Notes: generated from the letters alone by a model not told the origin. A stretch of DNA of 64,000 nt from Carallia brachiata (GCA_021464245.1 JADCRB010000166.1:62001-126000); one strand, 5' to 3'. Numbered from the stretch's first letter, positions 10,553-19,686 are shown. Made by a program: numbers and translations.

Positions 10553-11939
10553 ATGACAAGCGCAACGAACACTGAAGACAGGATTGCAGAATTGGAAAGC
10601 AGAATTTTCCAACTGCTCAAAACTGTGGAAGAAAAAGATCAACAGATCGCTGCCCTCAAAGGAAAAGCTCCAATCCAAGTTGATCTCCAGACCCACGAGG
10701 AGCGACAATATCCACCTGGTTTCACTCCAGAAGCGACACCAGCCGATGTCTTCAATGCTGAAAAACAACCAGGTAGTTCTACACAGCTGCCACCCTCAAA
10801 TTTGTAGCTTCGCTATCTGTTCAACAATTGCAGGAAATGATAGCCAATACGATCCGACTGCAACAAGCTACATCCTTCCAAGGATCACAGATGTACGTCA
10901 AACCGTACACCAGACGGATCGAAAGTCTCAACATGCCTCTGGGCTACCAGCCGCCCAAATTTCAACAATTCGACGGACGAGGCGATCCCAAACAGCACAT
11001 CGCCCACTTCGTTGAAACCTGCAACAATGCAGGGACTTACGGAGATCTCTTGGTGAAGCAGTTTGTTCGTTCACTAGGGAGAACGCTTTCACGTGGTTCA
11101 TAAACCTTGAACCAGAATCAATCGACAGTTGGGAACAACTACAACGAGAGTTTCTCAACAGATTTTTCAGCACTCGGAGAACGGTGAGCATGATGGAGCT
11201 TACTAGTGCCAAACAAAGGAAAGGAGAGCCCGTTGTCGAATACATCAACAGATGGCGTGCTCTCAATCTAGACTGCAAAGATCATCTTACGGAGACTTCT
11301 GCTGTGGAAATGTGCATCCAAGGGATGCACTGGGAGCTATTATACATCCTACAGGGCATCAAACCTCGAACTTTTGAGGAATTAGCAACTCGAGCGCATG
11401 ACATGGAAATAAGCATCAAGACCTCTGGAGGCACGATTCCCATCCAACTGGGCCAACATGGGGGCAAGAAAGTGATGACCATTGATGCTTCACCGATAAA
11501 AGTTGGAGCTAAAGCAAAAATGAGTCCTCCAGCGCTGGCAAATCAACCAGAAAAGGGAAGGATGACCTTGCGAGAGTTGGAACAGAAGAAGTATCCATTC
11601 CCCGACTCCGACGTTCCAGACATTCTCGATCAACTTTTAGAAGCTAAGTTGATCAAACTCCCGGAATGTAAGCAACCCAATCACAAGAATCAGGTCAATG
11701 ATCCAAAATTCTGCAGGTATCACCGCACAATCAACCATCCAACCGAGAAGTGCTTCGTCTTAAAGGAGCTGATCTTGAAGCTCATAGACCAAAATAAAAT
11801 CAATTTGGACCAAGGAGACATAGTCTCAGTCAACCAGACTGTCATCCCTTCAAATCCGTCAGAAGAAAGTCAACATGAAATTACGCTTGCATGCTGTCAA
11901 CGCATTCCGACCTGGTTCGATCAAACGGTAAACTTCTAA
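10553..11939 (+). pseudogene. gag: gag of copy I, frameshifted
   Basis: Retrotransposon capsid/nucleocapsid polyprotein. The first part (10553-10807) encodes a predicted coiled coil rich in Glu, Lys and Leu and ends at a TAG. The gag body resumes in another frame near 10810, with the first in-frame ATG at 10828. A one-base deletion near 11075 (CACTAGGG where copy II has CACTAAGGG) breaks the body again; the frame continues from about 11100 to 11939. The body has the Retrotrans_gag signature (AFTWF..L, SW..L...F...F) and a C-x2-H-x4-H-x4-C-like knuckle (CRYHRTINHPTEKC). Copy I cannot make full gag. Confidence 0.9.
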
Positions 11940-11950
11940 AATTTACTGTG

Positions 11951-12089
11951 TAAAAAAAAAAAAACAAAAAAAAGGGCAAAAAAAAAGAAGAGAAAAATAA
12001 AAAAGAAAAACAAAAAAAAAAGCAAAAAAAAAAGGGTGCAAAAAAAAAAAGCACGAAAAAAAAAAGCCAAAAAAAAAAGAAAAAAAAAA
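11951..12089 (+). repeat. A-rich tract after gag, copy I
   Basis: About 140 bp of nearly pure A broken by G and C, just after the gag stop. The same tract is longer in copy II and shorter in III. Lysine-rich frames across it are compositional artefacts. A GGGG- and CCC-rich imperfect repeat (GATTCGGGGGC, CCAAATTC) follows to about 12420. Confidence 0.8.
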
Positions 12090-12428
12090 TGTCTGAAACT
12101 TATGTGCAAGTTCAGAACCCTTACACAAAATCCTAATCTAGATTCGGGGGCAGATCTCAAACCCCGATTCAAAACCCAACAAATCCAAATTCGGGGGCAA
12201 AATCCAAGCCCGAACCCAAATTCTAGTTCAAAATCCAAGTCCAAATTCAAATTCGGGCCTAAAGCCCAAATTCAAATCCAGGCCCAAAAAGCCTAAACTC
12301 AAACCCTAGCCCAAAGCCCAAATTCACCAAATCTAAACTCGGGCTCAAAACCCAAATCCAAGTTCCAACTCATAGCCTAAATCCAGATTCGGGGGCAAAG
12401 CCTAGACCCTGAATCAAAACTCAAGTCA

Positions 12429-12600
12429 ACAGCTCAACAGCTCACCAGCTCAGCAGCCAAGCAGCTCAGCAGCTCAACAGCCAAGCAGCTCAACAGCTCA
12501 GCAGCTCAACAGCTCACCAGCTCAGCAGCCAAGCAGCTTAACAACTCATCAGCTTAACAGCTCACCAGCTCGCCAGCTCAACAGCTCAGCAGTTCAACAC
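12429..12600 (+). repeat. CAGCTCAAC short tandem repeats, copy I
   Basis: Roughly 9-bp units (AGCTCAACA, AGCTCAGC, AGCTCACC) repeated about 18 times. The same array is at 18433-18600 in copy II and is absent from III. Confidence 0.85.
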
Positions 12601-12814
12601 AACACTCTGGACTCGCACGAGTATAAAAGGCGACATCACAGTTCAACACTCCTGCCTCGCACGAGTAAAAAAGGCGACATCACAGTTCAACACTCCTGCC
12701 ACGCACGAGTATAAAAGGCGAACAGTTCAGCAACACACTCCTGCCTCGTACGAGTATAAAAGGCGACACTACAGTTCACCAAACTCCTGGCCCGCATGAG
12801 TATAAACTGTGAAC
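12592..12814 (+). repeat. Tandem TATA-bearing units, copy I (5)
   Basis: Five units of about 40-50 bp with the core CGCACGAGTATAAAAGGCGAC. One unit has GTAAAAAAGG in place of GTATAAAAGG and the last has GTATAAACTG. The array ends about 105 bp upstream of the WOX start codon. Copy II has eight units, III has one. Confidence 0.85.
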
Positions 12815-12824
12815 GGCCCAAAAA

Positions 12825-12831
12825 TATAAAA
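12825..12831 (+). promoter_or_regulatory. TATA box-like motif upstream of WOX, copy I
   Basis: TATAAAA, 90 bp before the ATG at 12921. It is conserved in copies II and III at the same distance, so it may be a retained or acquired core promoter for the passenger gene. Confidence 0.45.
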
Positions 12832-12920
12832 GCGACGGAGGGTTTGAGTTTGAAACTCAGTATCAGTCTCAACCGATCTTCACCACATACCAAGATCTTT
12901 GCTCCTCTGCCACAAGAAAG

Positions 12921-13531
12921 ATGGAACCAGTTGCAGAACCTCAAGACAAGGGAGAAGAAAGGTCACCTCGCACAAGGTGGCAGCCGACCATGGCACAATT
13001 GCAAATTCTGGAGGAAGTCTTCCACAACAATGGAGGTATTATGCCTAATGCATCTCAGATTTACCAACTGTCTCACGATTGCGCCCACTCGGGGCAATCG
13101 AAGGAAAAAATGTGTTTTATTGGTTCCAGAATCGGAGAAGCAGGAAGAAACCAGCACTGAGAGCTGATTTTTCCAAAGAACAGTCTGCCGTTCCGATGGT
13201 AGATCCCACCAGTACAACTTCGCCGACAAATGAAGCAGGTCCGAGTTCTACCACTACAATGGTCTCTTCAGGCTATAACAATCAAAGCAGTAGCCTATAG
13301 GAGCATGCGTGCTGGTCCTGGTGGTCTTACGGAGTCAGCCAAGGGTTCATCCCTCCTAGGTACTTAAGTTTAGGAGGACTTTTTCTAGCAGAAAGGAGTC
13401 ATTCCGGCGAAACTTTGCCTCTCTTTCTAGAATATTCCGGCAGCATCAACCAGCCGGAAAGCGACGTCAACATCATCGGCCCACCAGACGAGGTCGAACT
13501 TGACTTGGAGCTGCGCCTTGGGCCCCGCTAG
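12921..13531 (+). pseudogene. WUSCHEL-related homeobox passenger, copy I (broken)
   Basis: Same protein as the intact ORF of copy II. The homeodomain begins RTRWQPT. A one-base loss near 13069 shifts the frame inside the turn before helix 2, after which the second frame keeps the helix 3 signature EGKNVFYWFQNRRSRKK. A TAG at 13298-13300 then ends the frame, but downstream codons still spell TLPLFL (WUS-box-like) and LDLELRLG (EAR-like) before the TAG at 13529. So the copy is disabled by one frameshift and one stop, yet it preserves the invariant Trp of helix 3 that copy II has lost. Confidence 0.88.
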
Positions 13532-13548
13532 GACGGCCGACAAGATAA

Positions 13549-13622
13549 GGTGCAACGACTTCTGCAGCACACGGTAACGACTCCTGCAGCACACGGCAAC
13601 GACTTTCGTAACACGCGTCAGC
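13549..13622 (+). repeat. About 21-bp tandem repeats after WOX, copy I
   Basis: About 3.5 units built on GCAACGACTTCTGCAGCACAC. They are also present in II (19687-19790) and III (about 30678-30747). Confidence 0.8.
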
Positions 13623-13792
13623 CGCTGTCTCTTTTGTCTCTTATACAGGAAAGGGACGTGGATGACCCTACTCGATTCTGCGTACCTTCTTTTTGACTTT
13701 TCAAAAAAAAAAAAAATCTTTATCATATGTATATATATCTTGTATTCCCGAGTTACAATACTCACCCCTCAGCTCTTCTTTCTCAAAAGAAA

Positions 13793-13954
13793 ATGGTTAG
13801 TCTCTGCACTTGTCTTAGGAAGTTCTTTGATCAAGAAGTTGGAGGCGCACGAGCTAAGAAAAGAAGAGTAGTCTTTCTCGAGGGATCCCTAGAAACCCTC
13901 GAAACTCATTCTCCAACGCCATCGGTGTCATGGAGTTCCAACTACTCTCCTTAG
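13793..13954 (+). CDS. Small passenger ORF of unknown function, copy I
   Basis: 53 codons beginning MVSLCTCLRKFFDQEVG. A closely related start (MASLCTCLRKFFDQEVG) opens the frame at 30750 in III, where a one-base difference changes the C-terminal part. Copy II has lost this segment. The protein is short with a basic ARAKKRR patch; I recognise no domain. It lies downstream of the WOX gene in the same orientation. It could be a second captured gene fragment or part of the original WOX locus. Coding status is uncertain. Confidence 0.35.
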   Translation: MVSLCTCLRKFFDQEVGGARAKKRRVVFLEGSLETLETHSPTPSVSWSSNYSP

Positions 13955-14401
13955 TTCACATCTATCGCAGCGAGCCGAGAAGTTCTGATCGTCCTCCTGG
14001 ATCTACAAATGCAGCGACGTGCAGGGAAGTTCCAATTACTCTCCTTACGTCGAAGCAGATTCGGGAATCATCACCATAACCCGTCTCTCTGTGCGCAGGT
14101 CTTAAAGTTCCAAAGTGCTGGGCCTTCCTCTTGGGGAGGTTCAAGTTCTTTGCCTACCGGATCATCCTCACCAGAGCTCTGGAACTTTAAGAGATATAAA
14201 AAATCCTTTGCGGGCTATGGAAGCTCGAATGCACCTGGAGCCAAGGCTTCAATTTCTATATTGGCTGGGCTGCTAATTTTTTTCAAGATCGTATCGGATT
14301 CCTATTGCGATCCAACAACAGCAGGCATGGTCAAAGATAGAAGACTCCAACATTCAACGTTAATTAAGACATCTCAAGTTTCAAACTGGACTTCAAGACT
14401 N

Positions 14402-15389
14402 TCTTTTAACCAGATTTGTCAATTTCAGATTTTACCTTTTTCATTCAGATAATTTTTCATTCAGGTTAGTACTTATAATTATTTTTTTTTTAGTACCTAT
14501 TCATAATTGTTTGATTTCTAATTGATTTTTAATTGTTTTTTGATCTTCTCTTTGTTTTTTTTTTTAAAAAAAAAAAAAACTTTTCTTCCATGTACATACT
14601 CAGTCAATCGTATCAATTTATCTTGCTAGCTGTTTGTGCACTAACTTGGACTCAAGAATATATGATTGTCTAGGACCAAAAATAAAAAAAAGAAAAAGAA
14701 CATATGACTGTCTAATCGGGGAGTTCTTTACGAAACAATCGGATTTTTGGCGTGTACTTATAGTTCTGGATAAGCAAAAGGATTAAAAAATTGCTTCTCG
14801 GAATGTGCGGTAAAATGGTAGGTATTGTTGAATCATATTTTTCCAAGAAATTCTAATTATCGAAACCGCTATTGAGAAAAAGCATATTAATAACAATTAA
14901 GTAGGATAACAATGCATAAACTCCTAACGCCTCTTGCAATGTGCTATCAATTTATCTAATTTGCATTAACATCCCCTTTAAACTTTGTCAAAACTCTGGC
15001 AACAAACTGATTGAAGCTTCGTTTTGGTGGAGATGGACTTCAAGCGTCGAAAAAACCTACGATAAAGGCCAGAATTTTCAGTCCTCCATAACAAGAATTC
15101 AATATTTCTGTCCAGCATTTGCAATTGTCATGGTTATCAATTTTCTTTTTTTTTTTTAAATTATAATTTTGAATATTTTAATAAATTACTTCTTCGTTAA
15201 TTATGATTTTCAATTTTTAGGTATCAATGAAATGCTTACCATACATTTGAATATATTTTTTTTCTTCTACATCTTGTGAAAGCAAAGACACTATTTACAT
15301 GCTTGTGTGACAACTTCTGAACGGATTCTTAAAAACTTAATTTGTGGATTTTTTAATTTTTTTATTTAATAAATTCTTAACAATCTTAG
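14402..15389. other. Sequence between copies I and II, no gene seen
   Basis: AT-rich. Position 14401 is N. Part of it (about 14440-14521) resembles 21353-21507 on the other side of copy II, including the phrases AATTTTTCAT, TTAGT and CTGTTTGATTT-like blocks. The last five bases (CTTAG, 15385-15389) are the target site of copy II. Confidence 0.6.
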
Positions 15390-16382
15390 TGTAAACACCA
15401 AAAAAAAAAAAAAAAAAAATCAATGCATACCCTACATGAAAGCAACAAGTGCATGCATATGAAAATGATGATTTCCATTTGGTTGATGACCATGCAAAAT
15501 GTCAAAATTCAACCACCAAAGAGGGTCCTTGCCTTGTAGGATCCTACTCATGATGAATCATATGGAAATTTTAATTTCCATTTGATTGCAAAATGTCAAA
15601 ATTCAACCACCAAAGAGTGCCCTTGCCATGTATGATCCAAGTCATACAATTTTGGCATCCATCCTCCCCCAAAACCCTATAAATAGGGATCCCCTCAAAG
15701 CCTTTAAAACCATCCCAAGCAAAGCAAATCATTCATCTTCTAAAGCTTTGCATCTCTTCCTTTCTCTCTCTAAATATTTTGGGTGTATGCTCTCTAGCTG
15801 CCACTAAGTTGGATCCGCTAGATCAAAAACCCAAGATATTAAATATCCGAGTGGGATCAAGCCTCCTACGGCCCTCACCGGAGTCCAATCAATTCGAGTG
15901 GGATTAAGCCTCCTACGGCCCTCACCGAAGTCCTTCCAGTTCGAGTGGGATCAAGCCTCTTACGGCCCTCACCGAAGTCCATCCAATCCGAGTGGGATCA
16001 AGCCTCCTACGGCCCTCACCGGCGTCCATCCAGTCCGAGTGGGATCAAGCCTCCTACGGCCCTCACCGAAGTCCATAGTCCGAGTGGGATCAAGCCTCCT
16101 ACGGCCCTCACCGGAGTTCAACTAATCCACTTGAGATCAAGTCTCGGCCCTAGTGGGATCCATTTCCTATAGTTCAAGTTCACGCTGTGGAAATTCACCA
16201 TCTCTCGGTCAAGATTAAGCCTTCACGGCCCTTGACTAAATTACACAGGAGCATTAATCGGAGGATCTACCCAGAGATCGACCCCACATAAATTTCTTTT
16301 TATTTTACAATTTTTTTTTATTGTAATTTGTTTCTATATTTTTGAGTCTAACTGTTACAGGCTCGAAATTTACAGCTTCACA
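15390..16382 (+). repeat. 5' LTR of copy II
   Basis: 993 bp, TGTAAACACC to GCTTCACA. The TATA box (TATAAATA) is at 15678-15685. The 47-bp array at 15849-16128 has six units, one of them shortened by about 2-3 bp. Confidence 0.93.
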
Positions 16383-16406
16383 ATTTTTGGCACGCTCGGT
16401 GGGACC
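16383..16406 (+). other. Primer-binding region, copy II
   Basis: ATTTTTGGCACGCTCGGTGG directly after the LTR, identical to copy I. Confidence 0.5.
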
Positions 16407-16480
16407 TCTCCGCCTCCCATCTTTTGCTCCTCTACAAAAAAAATTAGCACGAATCCAACATCAACGTTGTCACAATCACG

Positions 16481-16735
16481 ATGACAAGCGCAACGAACAC
16501 TGAAGACAGGATTGCAGAATTGGAAAGCAGAATTTTCCAACTGCTCAAAACTGTGGAAGAAAAAGATCAACAGATCGCTGCCCTCAAAGGAAAAGCTCCA
16601 ATCCAAGTTGATCTCCAGACCCACGAGGAGCGACAATATCCACCTGGTTTCACTCCAGAAGCGACACCAGCCGATGTCTTCAATGCTGAAAAACAACCAG
16701 GTAGTTCTACACAGCTGCCACCCTCAAATTTGTAG
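16481..16735 (+). CDS. gag: gag N-terminal coiled-coil segment, copy II
   Basis: 84 codons, MTSATNTEDRIAELESRIFQ onward, with heptad-like Leu/Ile spacing predicting a coiled coil. It ends at TAG just before gag resumes in another frame. The identical break is present in copy I, so the split predates the spread of these copies. It may be a degraded fusion or a programmed arrangement; I favour an old shared frameshift. Confidence 0.6.
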   Translation: MTSATNTEDRIAELESRIFQLLKTVEEKDQQIAALKGKAPIQVDLQTHEERQYPPGFTPEATPADVFNAEKQPGSSTQLPPSNL

Positions 16736-16755
16736 CTTCGCTATCTGTTCAACAA

Positions 16756-17868
16756 TTGCAGGAAATGATAGCCAATACGATCCGACTGCAACAAGCTACA
16801 TCCTTCCAAGGATCACAGATGTACGTCAAACCGTACACCAGACGGATCGAAAGTCTCAACATGCCTCTGGGCTACCAGCCGCCCAAATTTCAACAATTCG
16901 ACGGACGAGGCGATCCCAAACAGCACATCGCCCACTTCGTTGAAACCTGCAACAATGCAGGGACTTACGGAGATCTCTTGGTGAAGCAGTTTGTTCGTTC
17001 ACTAAGGGAGAACGCTTTCACGTGGTTCATAAACCTTGAACCAGAATCAATCGACAGTTGGGAACAACTACAACGAGAGTTTCTCAACAGATTTTTCAGC
17101 ACTCGGAGAACGGTGAGCATGATGGAGCTTACTAGTGCCAAACAAAGGAAAGGAGAGCCCGTTGTCGAATACATCAACAGATGGCGTGCTCTCAATCTAG
17201 ACTGCAAAGATCATCTTACGGAGACTTCTGCTGTGGAAATGTGCATCCAAGGGATGCACTGGGAGCTATTATACATCCTACAGGGCATCAAACCTCGAAC
17301 TTTTGAGGAATTAGCAACTCGAGCGCATGACATGGAAATAAGCATCAAGACCTCTGGAGGCACGATTCCCATCCAACTGGGCCAACATGGGGGCAAGAAA
17401 GTGATGACCATTGATGCTTCACCGATAAAAGTTGGAGCTAAAGCAAAAATGAGTCCTCCAGCGCTGACAAATCAACCAGAAAAGGGAAGGATGACCTTGC
17501 GAGAGTTGGAACAGAAGAAGTATCCATTCCCCGACTCCGACGTTCCAGACATTCTCGATCAACTTTTAGAAGCTAAGTTGATCAAACTCCCGGAATGTAA
17601 GCAACCCAATCACAAGAATCAGGTCAATGATCCAAAATTCTGCAGGTATCACCGCACAATCAACCATCCAACCGAGAAGTGCTTCGTCTTAAAGGAGCTG
17701 ATCTTGAAGCTCATAGACCAAAATAAAATCAATTTGGACCAGGGAGACATAGTCTCAGTCAACCAGACTGTCGTCCCTTCAAATTCGTCAGAAGAAAGTC
17801 AACATGAAATTACGCTTGCATGCTGTCAATGCATCCCGATCTGGTTCGATCAAACGGTAAACTTCTAA
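16756..17868 (+). CDS. gag: gag capsid/nucleocapsid protein, copy II
   Basis: 370 codons and the longest intact retroelement frame here. The Retrotrans_gag core lies at about residues 40-175, with ENAFTWFINL, SWEQLQREFLNRFF and VVEYINRWRAL. A zinc-knuckle-like C-x2-H-x4-H-x4-C sits at about 300-313 (CRYHRTINHPTEKC). The protein would form the cytoplasmic virus-like particle that packages element RNA. No pol frame follows: the ORF stops at TTCTAA and runs into the A-rich tract. The frame is also open upstream of the ATG into the coiled-coil segment, so the natural start may be earlier. If expressed, it could assist relatives that supply pol. Confidence 0.9.
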   Translation: MQEMIANTIRLQQATSFQGSQMYVKPYTRRIESLNMPLGYQPPKFQQFDGRGDPKQHIAHFVETCNNAGTYGDLLVKQFVRSLRENAFTWFINLEPESIDSWEQLQREFLNRFFSTRRTVSMMELTSAKQRKGEPVVEYINRWRALNLDCKDHLTETSAVEMCIQGMHWELLYILQGIKPRTFEELATRAHDMEISIKTSGGTIPIQLGQHGGKKVMTIDASPIKVGAKAKMSPPALTNQPEKGRMTLRELEQKKYPFPDSDVPDILDQLLEAKLIKLPECKQPNHKNQVNDPKFCRYHRTINHPTEKCFVLKELILKLIDQNKINLDQGDIVSVNQTVVPSNSSEESQHEITLACCQCIPIWFDQTVNF

Positions 17869-17879
17869 AATTGACTGTG

Positions 17880-17886
17880 TAAAAAG

Positions 17887-17918
<32 letters not shown>

Positions 17919-18097
17919 TGCAAAAAAAAAAAAAGCACGAAAAAAAAATTCAAAAAAAAAAGAAAGAAAATAAAAATAAAAAAGCGAAAAAAAATTCAAA
18001 AAAAAAGAAGATAAAAATAAAAAAGGAAAAAAAAAGAAAAAAAAAGCACGAAAAAAAAAAGCCAAAAAAAAAGACAAAAAAAAAAAGAAAAAAAAAA
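17880..18097 (+). repeat. A-rich tract after gag, copy II
   Basis: About 215 bp of A broken by short G/C words, much longer than in copy I. The following 320 bp repeat CCAAATTC and TTCGGGGGCAAA-type phrases. Confidence 0.8.
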
Positions 18098-18432
18098 TGT
18101 CTGAAACTTATGTGCAAGTTCAGAACCCTTTCTCAAAATCCAAATCTAGATTCGGGGGCAGATCTCAAACCCCGATTCAAAACCCAACAAATCCAAATTC
18201 GGGGGCAAAATCCAAGCCCGAACCCAAATTCCAGTTCAAAATCCAAGTCCAAATTCAAACTCGGGCCTAAAGCCCAAATTCAAATCCAGGTCCAAAAAAC
18301 CTAAAATCAAGCCCCAGCCTAAAGCCCAAATTCACCAAATCTAAACCCGGGCTCAAAGCCCAAATCCAAGTTCCAACTCAAAGTCCAAATCCAGATTCGG
18401 GGGCAAAGCCTAGACCCTGAATCAAAACTCAA

Positions 18433-18600
18433 GCCAAGCAGCTCAACAGCTCAGCAGCTCAACAGCTCACCAGCTCAGCAGCTCAGCAGCCAAGCAGCTC
18501 AACAGCTCAGCAGCTCAACAGCTCAGCAGCTCAGCAGCCAAGCAGCTTAACAACTCATCAGCTTAACAGCTCACCAGCTCGCCAGCTCAACAGCTCAACA
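18433..18600 (+). repeat. CAGCTCAAC short tandem repeats, copy II
   Basis: Same 9-bp family as 12429-12600, in a different unit order. Confidence 0.85.
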
Positions 18601-18947
18601 GTTCAACACTCCTGCCTCGCACGAGTATAAAAGGCGACATCACAGTTCAACACTCCTGCCTCGCACGAGTATAAAAGGCGACATCACAGTTCAACACTCC
18701 TGCCTCGCACGAGTATAAAAGGCGACATCACAGTTCAACACTCCTGCCTCGCACGAGTATAAAAGGCGACATCACAGTTCAACACTCCTGCCTCGCACGA
18801 GTAAAAAAGGCGACATCATAGTTCAACACTCCTGCCACGCACGAGTATAAAAGGCGAATAGTTCAGCAACACACTCCTGCCTCGCACGAGTATAAAAGGT
18901 GACACTACAGTTCACCAAACTCCTGGCCCGCATGAGTATAAACTGTG
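18601..18947 (+). repeat. Tandem TATA-bearing units, copy II (8)
   Basis: Five consecutive 44-bp units starting at 18601, 18645, 18689, 18733 and 18777 (GTTCAACACTCCTGCCTCGC then ACGAGTATAAAAGGCG), plus three diverged units. Six of the eight have TATAAAAGG, one has GTAAAAAAGG and the last has TATAAACTG. The array ends 110 bp before the WOX ATG. Confidence 0.92.
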
Positions 18948-18960
18948 AACGGCCCAAAAA

Positions 18961-18967
18961 TATAAAA
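18961..18967 (+). promoter_or_regulatory. TATA box-like motif upstream of WOX, copy II
   Basis: TATAAAA, 90 bp before the ATG and at the same distance as in copies I and III. It is the motif nearest the passenger gene. Confidence 0.45.
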
Positions 18968-19056
18968 CCGACGGAGGGTTTGATTCTGAAAGTCAGCATC
19001 AGTCTCAACCGATCTTCACCACATACCAAGACCTTTGCTCCTCTGCCGCAAGAAAG

Positions 19057-19668
19057 ATGGAACCAGTTGCAGAACCTCAAGACAAAGGAGAAGAAAGGTC
19101 ACCTCGCACAAGGTGGCAACCGACCATGGCACAACTGCAAATTTTGGAGGAAGTCTTCTACAACGATGGAGGTATTGTCCCTAACTCTACACAGATTCTC
19201 CAACTTGTCTCACGACTTCGCCCGCTAGGGGCAGTCGAAGGAAAAAATGTATATTTTTTGTTCCAGAATCGGAGACATAGGGAAACAGTGGCGCTGAGAG
19301 ATGGTATTTCCAAAGCACAGCCTGTTGTTCCTATAGTAGATCTCACCAGTACAGCTTCACCCTCAAATGAAGCCGGCCCAAGTTCTACCACTGCAATGGT
19401 CTCTCCACGGTACGTTCATCAAAGCCGTAGCATATGGGAGCATACATACTGGTCCTGGTGGTTTCACGGAGTCAGCCAAGGGTTCATCCCTCCTAGATAC
19501 TTAAGTCTAGGAGGAATTTTTCTAGCACACAGGAGTCATTCCGGCGAAATTTTGCCTCTCTTTCCAGAATATTCCGGCAGCATCAACCAGTCGGAAAGCG
19601 ATGTCAACATCATCGGCCCACCAGACGAGGTCGAGCTTGACTTGGAGCTGCGCCTCGGGCCCCGCTAG
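19057..19668 (+). CDS. WUSCHEL-related homeobox (WOX) protein carried by a retrotransposon
   Basis: 203 codons, uninterrupted. Residues 17-81 form a 65-residue WOX-type homeodomain: TRWQPT at the start of helix 1, the enlarged loop typical of WOX proteins, RLRPLGAVEGKNV, then helix 3 with QNRR. A WUS-box-like ILPLFP lies at 165-170 (TLPLF in the other copies; consensus TLxLFP) and an EAR-like LDLELRL at 194-200. This order matches WUSCHEL-clade repressors, nuclear regulators of stem-cell and organ fate. The helix 3 Trp of WFQN is Leu68 here (FLFQN), so DNA binding is doubtful. The ORF is intronless and lies between gag and the polypurine tract on the element's coding strand. I infer capture of a host gene, possibly from spliced RNA. 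The exact WOX subtype is not assigned. Confidence 0.88.
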   Translation: MEPVAEPQDKGEERSPRTRWQPTMAQLQILEEVFYNDGGIVPNSTQILQLVSRLRPLGAVEGKNVYFLFQNRRHRETVALRDGISKAQPVVPIVDLTSTASPSNEAGPSSTTAMVSPRYVHQSRSIWEHTYWSWWFHGVSQGFIPPRYLSLGGIFLAHRSHSGEILPLFPEYSGSINQSESDVNIIGPPDEVELDLELRLGPR

Positions 19669-19686
19669 GACGGCCGACAAGATAAG

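Larger units (their letters stand above)
9466..14400 (+). mobile_element. LTR retrotransposon copy I (gag + WOX), 3' end missing
   Basis: Starts TGTAAACACC directly after CCAAG. Its order is 5' LTR, primer-binding region, frameshifted gag, A-rich tract, short-repeat arrays, WOX-like gene, 21-bp repeats, small ORF and 3' non-coding part. It matches copy II very closely up to TTCAAGACT at 14400. The base at 14401 is N, and the polypurine tract and 3' LTR that should follow are absent. There is no reverse transcriptase or integrase frame, so the copy is non-autonomous. The abrupt end at an ambiguous base may be an assembly join rather than a biological deletion. Confidence 0.9.

Noticed and set aside
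17918..18304. Lysine-rich frames over the A-rich tract
   Set aside because: Compositional artefact; the tract differs in length and frame between copies.
18601..18947. CRISPR-like array
   Set aside because: Head-to-tail tandem units without unique spacers, in a plant retrotransposon.
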